Source of the DNA: Parvibaculum sp039680535
GTDB taxonomy: Bacteria; Pseudomonadota; Alphaproteobacteria; Parvibaculales; Parvibaculaceae
NCBI RefSeq assembly: GCF_039680535.1
Contig: NZ_JBDKSS010000012.1
Location: forward strand, 1 to 64,000
Direction: 5' to 3'
DNA length: 64,000 nucleotides
The position numbers and the translations under genes are program-made. Under the pieces are notes generated by a model. That model was not told where the DNA came from and did not search any database. It saw nothing but the letters and a program-made list of their open reading frames with translations. Shown in pieces: positions 53,368 to 62,507 of the stretch. Numbering within the stretch: position 1 is the first letter of the stretch; the number at the start of each line of letters is the position of its first letter.

Positions 53368-56049
53368 ATGACCAACGCCTCTGCCAATTTCATCAATGTC
53401 GGCGAACGGACCAACGTCACCGGATCGGCGAAATTCAAAAAGCTGATCGTCGAAGGCCGCTTCGACGAGGCACTGGCCGTTGCCCGCCAGCAGGTCGACA
53501 ATGGCGCCCAGATCATCGACATCAACATGGATGAGGGCATGCTCGACAGCGAGCAGGCCATGGTCACGTTCCTGAACCTCATCGCCGCCGAGCCCGACAT
53601 TGCCCGCGTGCCGGTCATGATCGACAGCTCGAAATGGTCGATCATCGAGGCCGGTCTCAAATGCGTACAGGGCAAGGCGATCGTCAATTCGATCAGCCTC
53701 AAGGAAGGCGAGGACGCTTTCCTCGAACATGCCCGCAAGATTCGACGCTATGGCGCGGCAGCCGTTGTCATGGCTTTCGATGAGGACGGGCAGGCCGACA
53801 CGGCGGAGCGCAAATTCGCGATCTGCGAGCGGTCCTACAATCTGCTGGTCGACAAGGTCGGCTTCCCGCCGGAAGACATCATCTTCGATCCGAACATCTT
53901 TGCCGTGGCGACCGGCATCGAGGAGCACAATAATTACGGTGTCGAATTCATCGAGGCGACGAAGCGCATCAAGCAGTGCCTTCCTCATGCTCATGTTTCC
54001 GGCGGGGTTTCCAACATCTCCTTCTCCTTCCGCGGCAACGAGCCTGTGCGCGAGGCGATGCATTCGGTGTTCCTCTATCACGCCATTCAGGCCGGTATGG
54101 ACATGGGCATCGTCAATGCGGGGCAGCTCGCCATCTATGACGAGATCGAGCCCGAACTGCGCACGCGCGTCGAAGATGTGATCCTCAACCGCCGTCCCGA
54201 CGCGACCGAGCGCCTGCTGGAAATTGCCGAACGCTACAAGGGCGAGGCGGGCAAGAAGAAGGAAGAAGACCTTTCGTGGCGCGAACTGCCCGTAAAGGAG
54301 CGCCTGACCCATGCTCTGGTGAAGGGGATCAACGCCTTCATCGAGGAAGATACCGAGGCGGCAAGAAAGGAAGCGACGCGGCCGCTTGACGTCATCGAGG
54401 GCCCGTTGATGGACGGCATGAACGTCGTCGGCGACCTTTTCGGCTCGGGCAAGATGTTCCTGCCGCAGGTGGTGAAGTCGGCCCGCGTGATGAAACAGGC
54501 CGTGGCCTATCTGCTTCCCTTCATGGAGGAGGAGAAGCGCCTCACGGGCGCAACGCAGAAGGAAGCTGCTGCAAAGGTTCTCATGGCGACCGTGAAGGGC
54601 GACGTCCACGATATCGGCAAGAACATCGTCGGCGTCGTGCTCCAGTGCAACAATTTCGAGGTGATCGACCTCGGCGTCATGGTGCCCGCGCAGAAGATCC
54701 TTGAGGTCGCGCGCGCGGAAAAGGTCGACGTCATTGGCCTTTCCGGCCTCATCACGCCCAGTCTCGACGAAATGTGCCACGTCGCCGCCGAGATGGAGCG
54801 CGAAGGCTTCGACATTCCGCTGATGATCGGCGGGGCGACGACCAGCCGCATTCACACTGCCGTCAAGGTCCATCCCAACTACAAGCGCGGGCAGGCCGTC
54901 TATGTGACGGATGCGAGCCGCGCCGTGGGCGTCGTCTCGAACCTGATTTCGCCAACGGCAAGGGAAAAGTACATCGCCGATATTCGCGACGAATATGCGA
55001 AAATGGCGGCTGCTCACGCCAATGCGCGCGGCTCCCGCGAGCGTCAGACGCTTGAGGCCGCGCGCGCGCATCGTCTCAAGATCGACTGGGCAGGTTACAA
55101 GCCCGTGAAGCCGAGCTTCCTCGGAACCAGGGTGCTTGAAGACTATCCGCTCGAAAAGCTCGTGCCCTTCATCGACTGGACGCCTTTCTTCGCGACATGG
55201 GAACTCGCGGGCCATTACCCGCAGATCCTGAAGGACGACAAGATGGGCGAGGCGGCGCAGGCTCTGTTCGACGACGCGCAGGAAATGCTCGCCCAGATGG
55301 TCTCCGAGAAGTGGCTGAAGGCGTCCGCCGTCATCGGCTTCTGGCCCGCGAACCAGATCGGCACCGACGATATCGAGCTTTACACCGACGATAGCCGCAA
55401 GGAGCGCCTGACGGTTTTCCACTCGTTGCGTCAGCAGATGGCGCGGGGCACGTCCGACCGCGCCAACATGGCGCTTGCCGACTTCATTGCGCCCAAGGAG
55501 ACGGGCATTGCCGACTATATTGGCGGCTTCGCCGTGACTTCAGGTCATGGCGAGGACGAGGTGGCGAAGCGCTTCGAGGAAAAGAACGACGACTACAAGG
55601 CGATCCTTTCCAAGGCGCTGGCGGACCGCCTTGCCGAAGCCTTCGCCGAACATCTCCACGCCCGCGTACGCCGCGAGTTCTGGGGCTATGCGGCGGACGA
55701 ACAACTTTCCAACGAGGAAATGATCGCCGAAAAGTATCAGGGCATCCGTCCTGCGCCGGGCTATCCCGCGCAGCCCGATCACACCGAGAAGCGGCCCCTC
55801 TTCGATCTGCTTGATGCGGAGAAGGCTGCGGGCATCAAGCTCACGGAAAGCTTCGCGATGTGGCCGGGCGCTGCCGTGAGCGGCCTCTATTTCAGCCATC
55901 CGCAGGCGGAATATTTCGGCGTCGGCCGCATCGAACGCGATCAGGTGAAGGATTACGCCGCGCGCAAGGGTATGACATTGGCCGAATGCGAACGCTGGCT
56001 CGCGCCGATCCTCAACTACACGCCGGGATCGGACGAGGCGGCGGCCTGA
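53368..56049 (+). CDS. metH: Methionine synthase, folate-, cobalamin- and activation-domain part (split MetH C-terminal)
   Basis: An 893-residue protein containing the pterin-binding domain (NFINVGERTNVTGSAKF; IDINMDEGMLDSE), the four-helix cap, the cobalamin domain with axial ligand His414 in DVHDIGKNIVG, and the C-terminal AdoMet reactivation domain (MWPGAAVSGLYFSHPQAEYFGVG). With the preceding protein it remakes a full MetH. The split is clean at the domain border and both parts look intact, so this is a natural two-subunit arrangement, known in some Alphaproteobacteria, rather than a frameshift. Confidence 0.96.
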   Translation: MTNASANFINVGERTNVTGSAKFKKLIVEGRFDEALAVARQQVDNGAQIIDINMDEGMLDSEQAMVTFLNLIAAEPDIARVPVMIDSSKWSIIEAGLKCVQGKAIVNSISLKEGEDAFLEHARKIRRYGAAAVVMAFDEDGQADTAERKFAICERSYNLLVDKVGFPPEDIIFDPNIFAVATGIEEHNNYGVEFIEATKRIKQCLPHAHVSGGVSNISFSFRGNEPVREAMHSVFLYHAIQAGMDMGIVNAGQLAIYDEIEPELRTRVEDVILNRRPDATERLLEIAERYKGEAGKKKEEDLSWRELPVKERLTHALVKGINAFIEEDTEAARKEATRPLDVIEGPLMDGMNVVGDLFGSGKMFLPQVVKSARVMKQAVAYLLPFMEEEKRLTGATQKEAAAKVLMATVKGDVHDIGKNIVGVVLQCNNFEVIDLGVMVPAQKILEVARAEKVDVIGLSGLITPSLDEMCHVAAEMEREGFDIPLMIGGATTSRIHTAVKVHPNYKRGQAVYVTDASRAVGVVSNLISPTAREKYIADIRDEYAKMAAAHANARGSRERQTLEAARAHRLKIDWAGYKPVKPSFLGTRVLEDYPLEKLVPFIDWTPFFATWELAGHYPQILKDDKMGEAAQALFDDAQEMLAQMVSEKWLKASAVIGFWPANQIGTDDIELYTDDSRKERLTVFHSLRQQMARGTSDRANMALADFIAPKETGIADYIGGFAVTSGHGEDEVAKRFEEKNDDYKAILSKALADRLAEAFAEHLHARVRREFWGYAADEQLSNEEMIAEKYQGIRPAPGYPAQPDHTEKRPLFDLLDAEKAAGIKLTESFAMWPGAAVSGLYFSHPQAEYFGVGRIERDQVKDYAARKGMTLAECERWLAPILNYTPGSDEAAA

Positions 56050-56059
56050 GCCACGGGCG

Positions 56060-56143
56060 TCAGAAGACGCCGAACGTGACCGCGCCGACAAAAAGGAATG
56101 CGAGACCGGTAACGGCGTAACCGACTTTCGTGGAAAAGGTCAT
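56060..56143 (-). CDS. Possible 27-residue single-pass membrane peptide
   Basis: A complete small open frame, MTFSTKVGYAVTGLAFLFVG followed by AVTFGVF, has a hydrophobic stretch long enough to cross a membrane. A very good ribosome-binding site (GGGAGG) lies 5 bases before the ATG. It is convergent with metH, ending 10 bases past its stop. No known family was recognised. The region from 56144 to 56378 upstream of it holds no other gene. The case rests on the start signals and composition. Confidence 0.5.
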   Translation of the reverse strand: MTFSTKVGYAVTGLAFLFVGAVTFGVF

Positions 56144-56378
56144 GCTGGCCTCCCGAGAGTGGTTGATACGCAATGGGCGTGACCCGAGACTCTGCGCAAG
56201 TTGGGCCAAGGCGCAAGTTCAATCGCGCATGCGTCGCCGCTGCAACATTGTGGCCTCGCTGCATGGGCGGGAAAGGGCGGGATTCCGCGGCGCGCGAAGG
56301 CGGTGTGCTCATCAGGCAATGCGACGTTTCGCGCCTGCGGCATGCTTCCCTTATGCCGCGACTCGAGAAAATGACATT

Positions 56379-59300
56379 TCACATTTTCGCGGGGCCAAAT
56401 CCGCCGCCGCCCGGTGTCCTGATGATGATGGCGTCGCCCGCATCGAGTTCGACCTGATCTGAACCTGACAGTTCTTCTACGCGTCCATCGGCGCGACGAA
56501 TTTCATTTTCGCCGAGCGCCGCAGACGCGCCGCCCTCAAGGCCGAATGGCGGCACGATGCGGTGCGTGGAGAGGATGGAGACGGTCATCTTCTCGCGGAA
56601 GCGGATGCGTCTCGATACGCCGTCGCCACCTTTGTGGCGTCCCGCGCCGCCGGAGCCGCGCCGGATGGAGAAGTCTTCGAGCAGAACAGGGAAGCGCCAT
56701 TCCAGCACTTCCGGGTCGGTGAGGCGCGAATTGGTCATATGCGTGTGCACGGCGGAAGCGCCGTCGAAATCCGGCCCCGCGCCGGCGCCGCCGCAGATCG
56801 TCTCGTAATATTGGTAACGCGCATTGCCGAAGGTGAGATTATTCATAGTGCCTTGCGCGGAGGCCATGACGCCGAAGGCGCCGAAGAGCGCGTCCGTCAC
56901 CGCCTGGCTCGTCTCGACATTGCCGCCGACGACGGCTGCCGGAAAGCGGGGGCTGAGCATCGTGCCCTCGGGAATAATGATCTCGAGCGGCTTGAGGCAG
57001 CCTTCGTTCAGCGGAATGTCGTCATCCACCATGCAGCGGAAGACATAGAGCACAGCCGCGCGTGCGACAGACGAAGGCGCGTTGAGATTTGTCGGGAGCG
57101 TGGCGCTGGTGCCGGTGAAGTCGATCCTTGCCGAGCGCGCGGCGCGATCGACGGCCACAGCCACATTGATGACCGACCCATCATCCATCTTCTGCTCGAA
57201 GCGCGCATCCTTCAGCCTGCCGATGACGCGGCGCACGCTTTCCTCGGCATTGTCCTGCACATGGCCCATATAGGCTTCGACGACATCGAGGCCAAATTGC
57301 GCCACCATCTTGCGAAGTTCCTGCGCGCCTTTCTCGCAGGCCGCGATCTGGGCGCGAAGATCGGCGATGTTCTGGTCCGGGTTGCGGGCCGCATAGGGGC
57401 CTGAGGAGAGAAGCGTGCGCATTTCTGCTTCGCGAAAGCGGCCCCGTTCGACCAATCGGAAATTGTCGATGAGGACGCCTTCTTCCTCGACACTTGTCGA
57501 ATGTGCGGGCATGGAGCCCGGCGAGATGCCGCCGATATCGGCATGGTGCCCGCGGGCTGCGACATAGAAAAGGCGGTCGCGCCCGTGCTCGTCATAGACG
57601 GGCGCGACCACGGTCACATCGGGGAGATGTGTACCACCATTGTAAGGTGCGTTCAGGACGAAGGCGTCACCCGGTCCCATGTCGGGGTTCTGGTCGATCA
57701 CCGCGCGCACGCTCGCGCCCATGGAGCCCAGATGCACCGGCATATGCGGGGCGTTGGCGACGAGCCCACCCGATCGGTCGAACACCGCGCAGGAGAAGTC
57801 CAGCCGTTCCTTGATGTTGACGGAATATGCCGTCTTTTCGAGCGTGAAGCCCATCTGCTCGGCAATCGACATGAAGAGATTGTTGAAGATCTCCAGCATG
57901 ACTGGATCGGCGTCGGTACCGATAGCGTGAGTGCGCAGCTTAGCTTGGCGCCGCGTCAGCAGCACATGGTCGAGCTTCGTCACCTCGGCGTGCCAGCCGG
58001 GTTCGATCACGATGGTCTGATGCGGTTCGATGATGATGGCGGGACCCGCGATCTCGTCGCCGGGCGCCAGAGCGTCGCGCAGATATACGGGGGCTTCGTG
58101 CCAGCTCCCTTCGGAGAAGAAGCGCGTCTTGCGGGCAGGCTCTGCCACGCCGCCGTCGCGCAGGCCCACACGCAGATCTTCGGCGACTTCCGCATCCTTG
58201 CCGACAGCTTCCACCGAGACGGCTTCGATGACGATGGGCTTGGCATCGGCGATGAAGCCGAAGCGCTTGCGATGCGCGGCTTCGAAGGCTTCGCGCAGCG
58301 CTTCGAGCGCGGCGTGATCGACGATGAGCGCCGTGTCCGTTCCCGCGTAGCGCAGATGGAGGCGCGGGAATGTGGCGATGCACGCCGCGTCGACGCCCTG
58401 GCTGGAAACCTCGCTCCGGGTCGTGGCGGAGAGTTCGGCGATTGTTGCGTCGAGCGCGGCCAGCGAGGCGGCGTCGAGCTCCATCTCAACCGCGCGCTCC
58501 CGGCTAGCGCGAATGTCGGCGAGGCCCATGCCATAGGCCGACAGCACGCCCGAAAATGGATGGAAGAAGACCCGCCGCATGCCCAGCGCATCGGCGACGA
58601 GGCATGCATGTTGCCCGCCAGCGCCGCCGAAGCAGGTGAGGGCATAGGCGGTCACGTCATGACCGCGTTGCACGGAAATCTTCTTGATGGCCTGCGCCAT
58701 GTTTTCGACGGCGATGCGGATGAAGCCATCCGCCGTCTCCTCCGGCGTCTTGGCGATCTCGCGTGACGCGGGTTCGAAGGACGCGCGGACCGCATCTACA
58801 TCAAGCGGCTCGTCGGCATTGGGGCCGAAGACATGAGGGAAGAAGTCCGGCATGAGCTTGCCGACCATGACATTGGCGTCGGTCACGGTCAGCGGCCCGC
58901 CGCGCCGATAGGAGGCGGGGCCGGGATTGGCGCCGGCGGAGTCCGGACCCACACGGAGACGGGGGCCGTCCCAATGAAGGATCGATCCGCCGCCCGCCGC
59001 GACGGTGTGAATCTGCATCATTGGCGCGCGCATGCGCACGCCTGCGACCTGCGTCTCGAAGCTCCGTTCGAACTCGCCATCATAATGGCAGACATCTGTT
59101 GAGGTGCCGCCCATGTCGAAGCCGATGATGCGGTCGAGGCCGGCGAGACGGCTCGTCTCCACCGCGCCGACCACGCCGCCGGCCGGGCCGGAGAGGATTG
59201 CGTCCTTTCCTTCAAAGAGCCTTGCGTCGGTGAGGCCGCCCGATGACCGCATGAAGAAGAGCCGCGACGCCCCGCCGCCCAGCGCTGCCGCCACACGGTC

Positions 59301-59969
59301 CACATAGCGCCGGAGGATCGGCGAGAGATAGGCATCGACCACGGTGGTGTCGCCGCGCGAAACGAATTTCATCAGCGGGCTCACGGCGTGGCTTGTCGAG
59401 ATTTGCGTGAAACCGATTTCCCGCGCGATCTCTGCCGCACGTCTCTCGTGCTCGGGGTATCGATATCCGTGCATGAAGCAGATGGCGACGGCGCGAATGC
59501 CGGCTTCATGGGCTTCTGTCAGTGCGCGGCTCGTTGCGTCTTCGTCGAGCGGCGTCAGCAGCTCTCCCTGCGCCGTGATGCGCTCGGCGACTTCGACGGA
59601 GCGCTCGAACAGCATTTCGGGCTTTTCGATCTTGAGCCGGAAGAGGTGGGGGCGGTTCTGGTAGCCGATGCGCAGCGCGTCGGCAAAGCCGAGCGTGGTC
59701 AGAAAGAGAACGCGCTCTCCCTTGCGCTCGAGCAGGGCATTGGTGGCGACCGTCGTTCCCATCTTGACCGCGCCGATGCGATGCGAGGGCAACGCGGCGC
59801 CGTGCGGCACGCCGAGAAACTCGCCTATTCCGGCCAGAGCCGCGTCCTCGTAGCGCTCCGGGTTCTCGGACAGGAGTTTCCTGGCGAGAAGCCTGCCTTC
59901 GGGCGTCCGCGCCACGATGTCGGTGAATGTGCCGCCACGGTCGATCCAGAAATCCCAGCGATCAGTCAT
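56379..59969 (-). CDS. Fused hydantoinase A/B (5-oxoprolinase-type)
   Basis: A 1196-residue protein combining a HyuA-like ATP-binding half (FWIDRGGTFTDIVARTPEGRLL; DMGGTSTDVCHYDG; CFGGAGGQHACLVADALG) and a HyuB-like half (residues ~690-1190: FSCAVFDRSGGLVANAPHMPVHLGSM; GGTHLPDVTVVAPVYD; GGVGSGGAGRHKGGDG-type Gly-rich end). This single-chain form is typical of ATP-dependent 5-oxoprolinase, which opens 5-oxoproline to glutamate, but related hydantoinases and acetone carboxylase-like enzymes cannot be excluded. It stands alone. Confidence 0.88.
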   Translation of the reverse strand: MTDRWDFWIDRGGTFTDIVARTPEGRLLARKLLSENPERYEDAALAGIGEFLGVPHGAALPSHRIGAVKMGTTVATNALLERKGERVLFLTTLGFADALRIGYQNRPHLFRLKIEKPEMLFERSVEVAERITAQGELLTPLDEDATSRALTEAHEAGIRAVAICFMHGYRYPEHERRAAEIAREIGFTQISTSHAVSPLMKFVSRGDTTVVDAYLSPILRRYVDRVAAALGGGASRLFFMRSSGGLTDARLFEGKDAILSGPAGGVVGAVETSRLAGLDRIIGFDMGGTSTDVCHYDGEFERSFETQVAGVRMRAPMMQIHTVAAGGGSILHWDGPRLRVGPDSAGANPGPASYRRGGPLTVTDANVMVGKLMPDFFPHVFGPNADEPLDVDAVRASFEPASREIAKTPEETADGFIRIAVENMAQAIKKISVQRGHDVTAYALTCFGGAGGQHACLVADALGMRRVFFHPFSGVLSAYGMGLADIRASRERAVEMELDAASLAALDATIAELSATTRSEVSSQGVDAACIATFPRLHLRYAGTDTALIVDHAALEALREAFEAAHRKRFGFIADAKPIVIEAVSVEAVGKDAEVAEDLRVGLRDGGVAEPARKTRFFSEGSWHEAPVYLRDALAPGDEIAGPAIIIEPHQTIVIEPGWHAEVTKLDHVLLTRRQAKLRTHAIGTDADPVMLEIFNNLFMSIAEQMGFTLEKTAYSVNIKERLDFSCAVFDRSGGLVANAPHMPVHLGSMGASVRAVIDQNPDMGPGDAFVLNAPYNGGTHLPDVTVVAPVYDEHGRDRLFYVAARGHHADIGGISPGSMPAHSTSVEEEGVLIDNFRLVERGRFREAEMRTLLSSGPYAARNPDQNIADLRAQIAACEKGAQELRKMVAQFGLDVVEAYMGHVQDNAEESVRRVIGRLKDARFEQKMDDGSVINVAVAVDRAARSARIDFTGTSATLPTNLNAPSSVARAAVLYVFRCMVDDDIPLNEGCLKPLEIIIPEGTMLSPRFPAAVVGGNVETSQAVTDALFGAFGVMASAQGTMNNLTFGNARYQYYETICGGAGAGPDFDGASAVHTHMTNSRLTDPEVLEWRFPVLLEDFSIRRGSGGAGRHKGGDGVSRRIRFREKMTVSILSTHRIVPPFGLEGGASAALGENEIRRADGRVEELSGSDQVELDAGDAIIIRTPGGGGFGPAKM

Positions 59970-60127
59970 GGCGGATTGGCGTCTTCGGCTTCATGGGGCG
60001 GGGGAACTCGCGGGCGATTGTAGGCAATGACGAGCGGCCGCGCATCGTCGCTTACATCACGATTTATTCAAATCGCCATGCGGAAATGCCCGATGCGGAG
60101 CCTGCCTTTTCGTCCTAGACTTCTTCC

Positions 60128-60844
60128 ATGTCCATTTGGGGAAAAATCGCGGGTGCCGGCGTCGGTTTGGCGGTCGGCGGACCTATGGGCGCGCTTCTGG
60201 GCGCGGTCGCCGGCCATTTCGTCATCGACCGCGCTCTCCGCGACGATGAGGTCGTCTTCACGATCGCCCTGATTGCCCTCTCGGCCAAGATGGCCATGGC
60301 CGACGGTGAGGTGACGGACGAAGAGGTCCGCGCTCTGGACGATGTGTTGCACGTGCCCCCTGCGGAGCGGGCCAACGTCAATCGTCTTTACCGCATCGCC
60401 CAGCAGGACGTCGCCGGATTCGAGGCCTATGCGGGGCAGATCGCCAGGATCTACCGGGATAAGCCCGGCACGCTCGAAGACGTGCTCGACGCTCTCTTTC
60501 ACATTGCAAAAGCGGACAATTACGTCCACCCGGCGGAGATCGACTATCTCCGTGCCGTGGCTGACATTTTCGGCTTTTCGGAGGTCGAGTTCGCGCGCAT
60601 CAGGGCGAGCCATCTCGGCACGCCCCGCCTCGACCCTTACCTGGTCCTCGGCATCACGCCGGATATTTCAGACGACGATCTGAAAAAGGCCTATCGCCGC
60701 CTCGTTCGTGAAAACCATCCCGATACGCTGATCGCCCGCGGCGTTCCCGAGGAACTGGTTTCCATTGCCAGCGACAAGCTGGCCGCGATCAATGTTGCCT
60801 ATGAAAAGATCATGAAAACGCGCGGTATCGCGGAAAGAGCCTAG
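60128..60844 (+). CDS. DjlA-like TerB/DnaJ-domain co-chaperone
   Basis: A 238-residue protein with an N-terminal Gly-rich hydrophobic segment (AGAGVGLAVGGPMGALLGAVAG), a TerB-like acidic helical domain (about residues 40-150: AKMAMADGEVTDEEVRALDD and IAKADNYVHPAEIDYLRAVAD), and a C-terminal J domain (DPYLVLGITPDISDDDLKKAYRRLVRENHPD) with the HPD motif that stimulates DnaK. DjlA is a membrane-associated DnaK co-chaperone. Confidence 0.92.
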   Translation: MSIWGKIAGAGVGLAVGGPMGALLGAVAGHFVIDRALRDDEVVFTIALIALSAKMAMADGEVTDEEVRALDDVLHVPPAERANVNRLYRIAQQDVAGFEAYAGQIARIYRDKPGTLEDVLDALFHIAKADNYVHPAEIDYLRAVADIFGFSEVEFARIRASHLGTPRLDPYLVLGITPDISDDDLKKAYRRLVRENHPDTLIARGVPEELVSIASDKLAAINVAYEKIMKTRGIAERA

Positions 60845-60906
60845 GCTTGCACAAAAGGCTGGGCTAACAAGGGCAGCCCAGACCCTCAGGTTCCTCCGCA
60901 CCCGAC

Positions 60907-61773
60907 ATGACCCCGCAGCACCTCGCCTTCATGATGCTCATAAACCTCGTCTGGGGTTTTGCGCTCATTGCCTCCAAGGTGAGCCTCGACCATTTCCCGC
61001 CCATGCTGTTCACGGCGCTGCGCTTTACGCTCATCGTCCTGGTGCTTTTCCCCTTTTTGCGGATTCATGAAGGCCGCATGAAGCAGGTGCTCATCATTGC
61101 GCTTTGCGCAGGGCCCATCGGCTTCGGGTTCTTCTTCGCGGGCATAGCGCTGTCGCGGCCTTCAGTTGTCGCCATCGTCAGCCAGCTCGGCGTGCCGTTT
61201 TCGACCATCATGTCCGTGATCTTCCTGAAGGAGCAGGTTCATTGGCGCCGCTGGACAGGCATCGCGCTTTCATTCCTCGGCGTCATGGTCATCAGCTTCG
61301 ATCCGACGGTCTTTCACTTCATTGCGGGCGTGCTCTGCGTCATCGCGTCATCGCTGATCGGCTCGGTCGGAACCATCGTCCAGCGCCAGATCAGGAATGT
61401 CGGCGTCTTTGAAATGCAGGCCTGGATTGCCGCCGTCGCGGCGCCGGTGATGCTCGTCGGTTCGTTCGCCTTCGAGCATGACCAGTGGCGAATACTGACC
61501 AGTGCCAGCATGTTGCAGTGGTCGGGGATCTTTTATACGTCGTTTGCCTCGAGCCTCATCGGCCATGCGGGCATCTACTATCTGCTGCAACGCTATGAGG
61601 TCTCGCAGACGGCGCCGCTCACCTTGCTTTCGCCGATTTTCACCGTCATGTTCAGCGTGGCGCTGCTCGGCGATGTTCTGACAGCGCGGATGATCGTTGG
61701 CGCGTTGATCGCGCTGAGTGGCGTACTCATCATTTCCATCCGTCAGAAGCGGATCGTTCCTGTGGTCTCCTGA
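60907..61773 (+). CDS. EamA-type drug/metabolite transporter
   Basis: A 288-residue protein with ten hydrophobic segments arranged as two EamA repeats (NLVWGFALIASKVSLDHFPPMLFTALRF in the first; QRYEVSQTAPLTLLSPIFTVMFSVALLGDVL in the second). It is probably an exporter of an amino acid or other metabolite; the substrate is unknown. Its stop is immediately followed by the amidase ATG. Confidence 0.9.
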   Translation: MTPQHLAFMMLINLVWGFALIASKVSLDHFPPMLFTALRFTLIVLVLFPFLRIHEGRMKQVLIIALCAGPIGFGFFFAGIALSRPSVVAIVSQLGVPFSTIMSVIFLKEQVHWRRWTGIALSFLGVMVISFDPTVFHFIAGVLCVIASSLIGSVGTIVQRQIRNVGVFEMQAWIAAVAAPVMLVGSFAFEHDQWRILTSASMLQWSGIFYTSFASSLIGHAGIYYLLQRYEVSQTAPLTLLSPIFTVMFSVALLGDVLTARMIVGALIALSGVLIISIRQKRIVPVVS

Positions 61774-62505
61774 ATGAGCATGGCCATTCCGACGCGTCAT
61801 TCGCCCAATTTCAACGAACGCCCCGATGGCGCGCGGACCGAAATTCTTGTGCTGCATTACACAGGCATGGCGACGGCCGAGGCCGCGATCGAGCTTCTGT
61901 GCAATCCCGAGGCGAAGGTCTCGTCGCATTACGTCGTGGACGAGAAGGGCTACATCCTCCGCCTTGTCGATGAGGAAAAGCGCGCCTGGCACGCGGGCGT
62001 GTCGAGCTGGGCAGGGGAGCGCGATATCAACGGTCATTCCATCGGCATCGAGATCGTGAACGGCGGACATGATTTCGGCTGTCCGCCTTATCCCGATGTG
62101 CAGATGGCGGCGCTTGAAAAGCTTTGCCTCGACATCATGTCGCGCAATCCGATTTCGCCGCGCAACGTGCTCGCACATTCCGATGTTGCGCCCGAGCGGA
62201 AGGCCGATCCCGGCGAGTGGTTCGACTGGGCGCGTCTTTCCCGCGCGGGCATCGGGCTTTGGGTCGCGCCTGAGCCCATTGTCGAAGGGCCTGAACTCAA
62301 GCTGGGCGATCGTGGCGACACCGTCGCGCAGCTTCAATATCGTCTGGGCAGCTATGGTTACGGCGTCGAGGTGCTTGGCGTCTATGATGCCAGGACGGAA
62401 GCTGTGGTCCGCGCCTTCCAGCGTCATTTCCGGCCCGCAAAGGTCGATGGGGTGGCGGATCTTTCGACCGTCGCCACCCTTCACCGATTGCTCGAACTGA
62501 TCTGA
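61774..62505 (+). CDS. N-acetylmuramoyl-L-alanine amidase with peptidoglycan-binding domain
   Basis: A 243-residue AmpD/AmiD-type amidase. The Amidase_2 domain has zinc ligands His28 (LVLHYTGM) and the second histidine in VLAHSDVAPERKADPGE, plus SIGIEIVNGG. A C-terminal peptidoglycan-binding domain (LGDRGDTVAQLQYRLGSYGY onward) follows. No signal peptide is evident, so it probably works in the cytoplasm on recycled muropeptides. The ATG adjoins the previous stop; Met3 is an alternative start. Confidence 0.91.
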   Translation: MSMAIPTRHSPNFNERPDGARTEILVLHYTGMATAEAAIELLCNPEAKVSSHYVVDEKGYILRLVDEEKRAWHAGVSSWAGERDINGHSIGIEIVNGGHDFGCPPYPDVQMAALEKLCLDIMSRNPISPRNVLAHSDVAPERKADPGEWFDWARLSRAGIGLWVAPEPIVEGPELKLGDRGDTVAQLQYRLGSYGYGVEVLGVYDARTEAVVRAFQRHFRPAKVDGVADLSTVATLHRLLELI

Positions 62506-62507
62506 CC

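Noticed and set aside
53332..55422. A 696-codon open frame antisense to the large metH gene
   Set aside because: Same reasoning: GC-rich antisense shadow of a conserved gene, without any recognisable domain.
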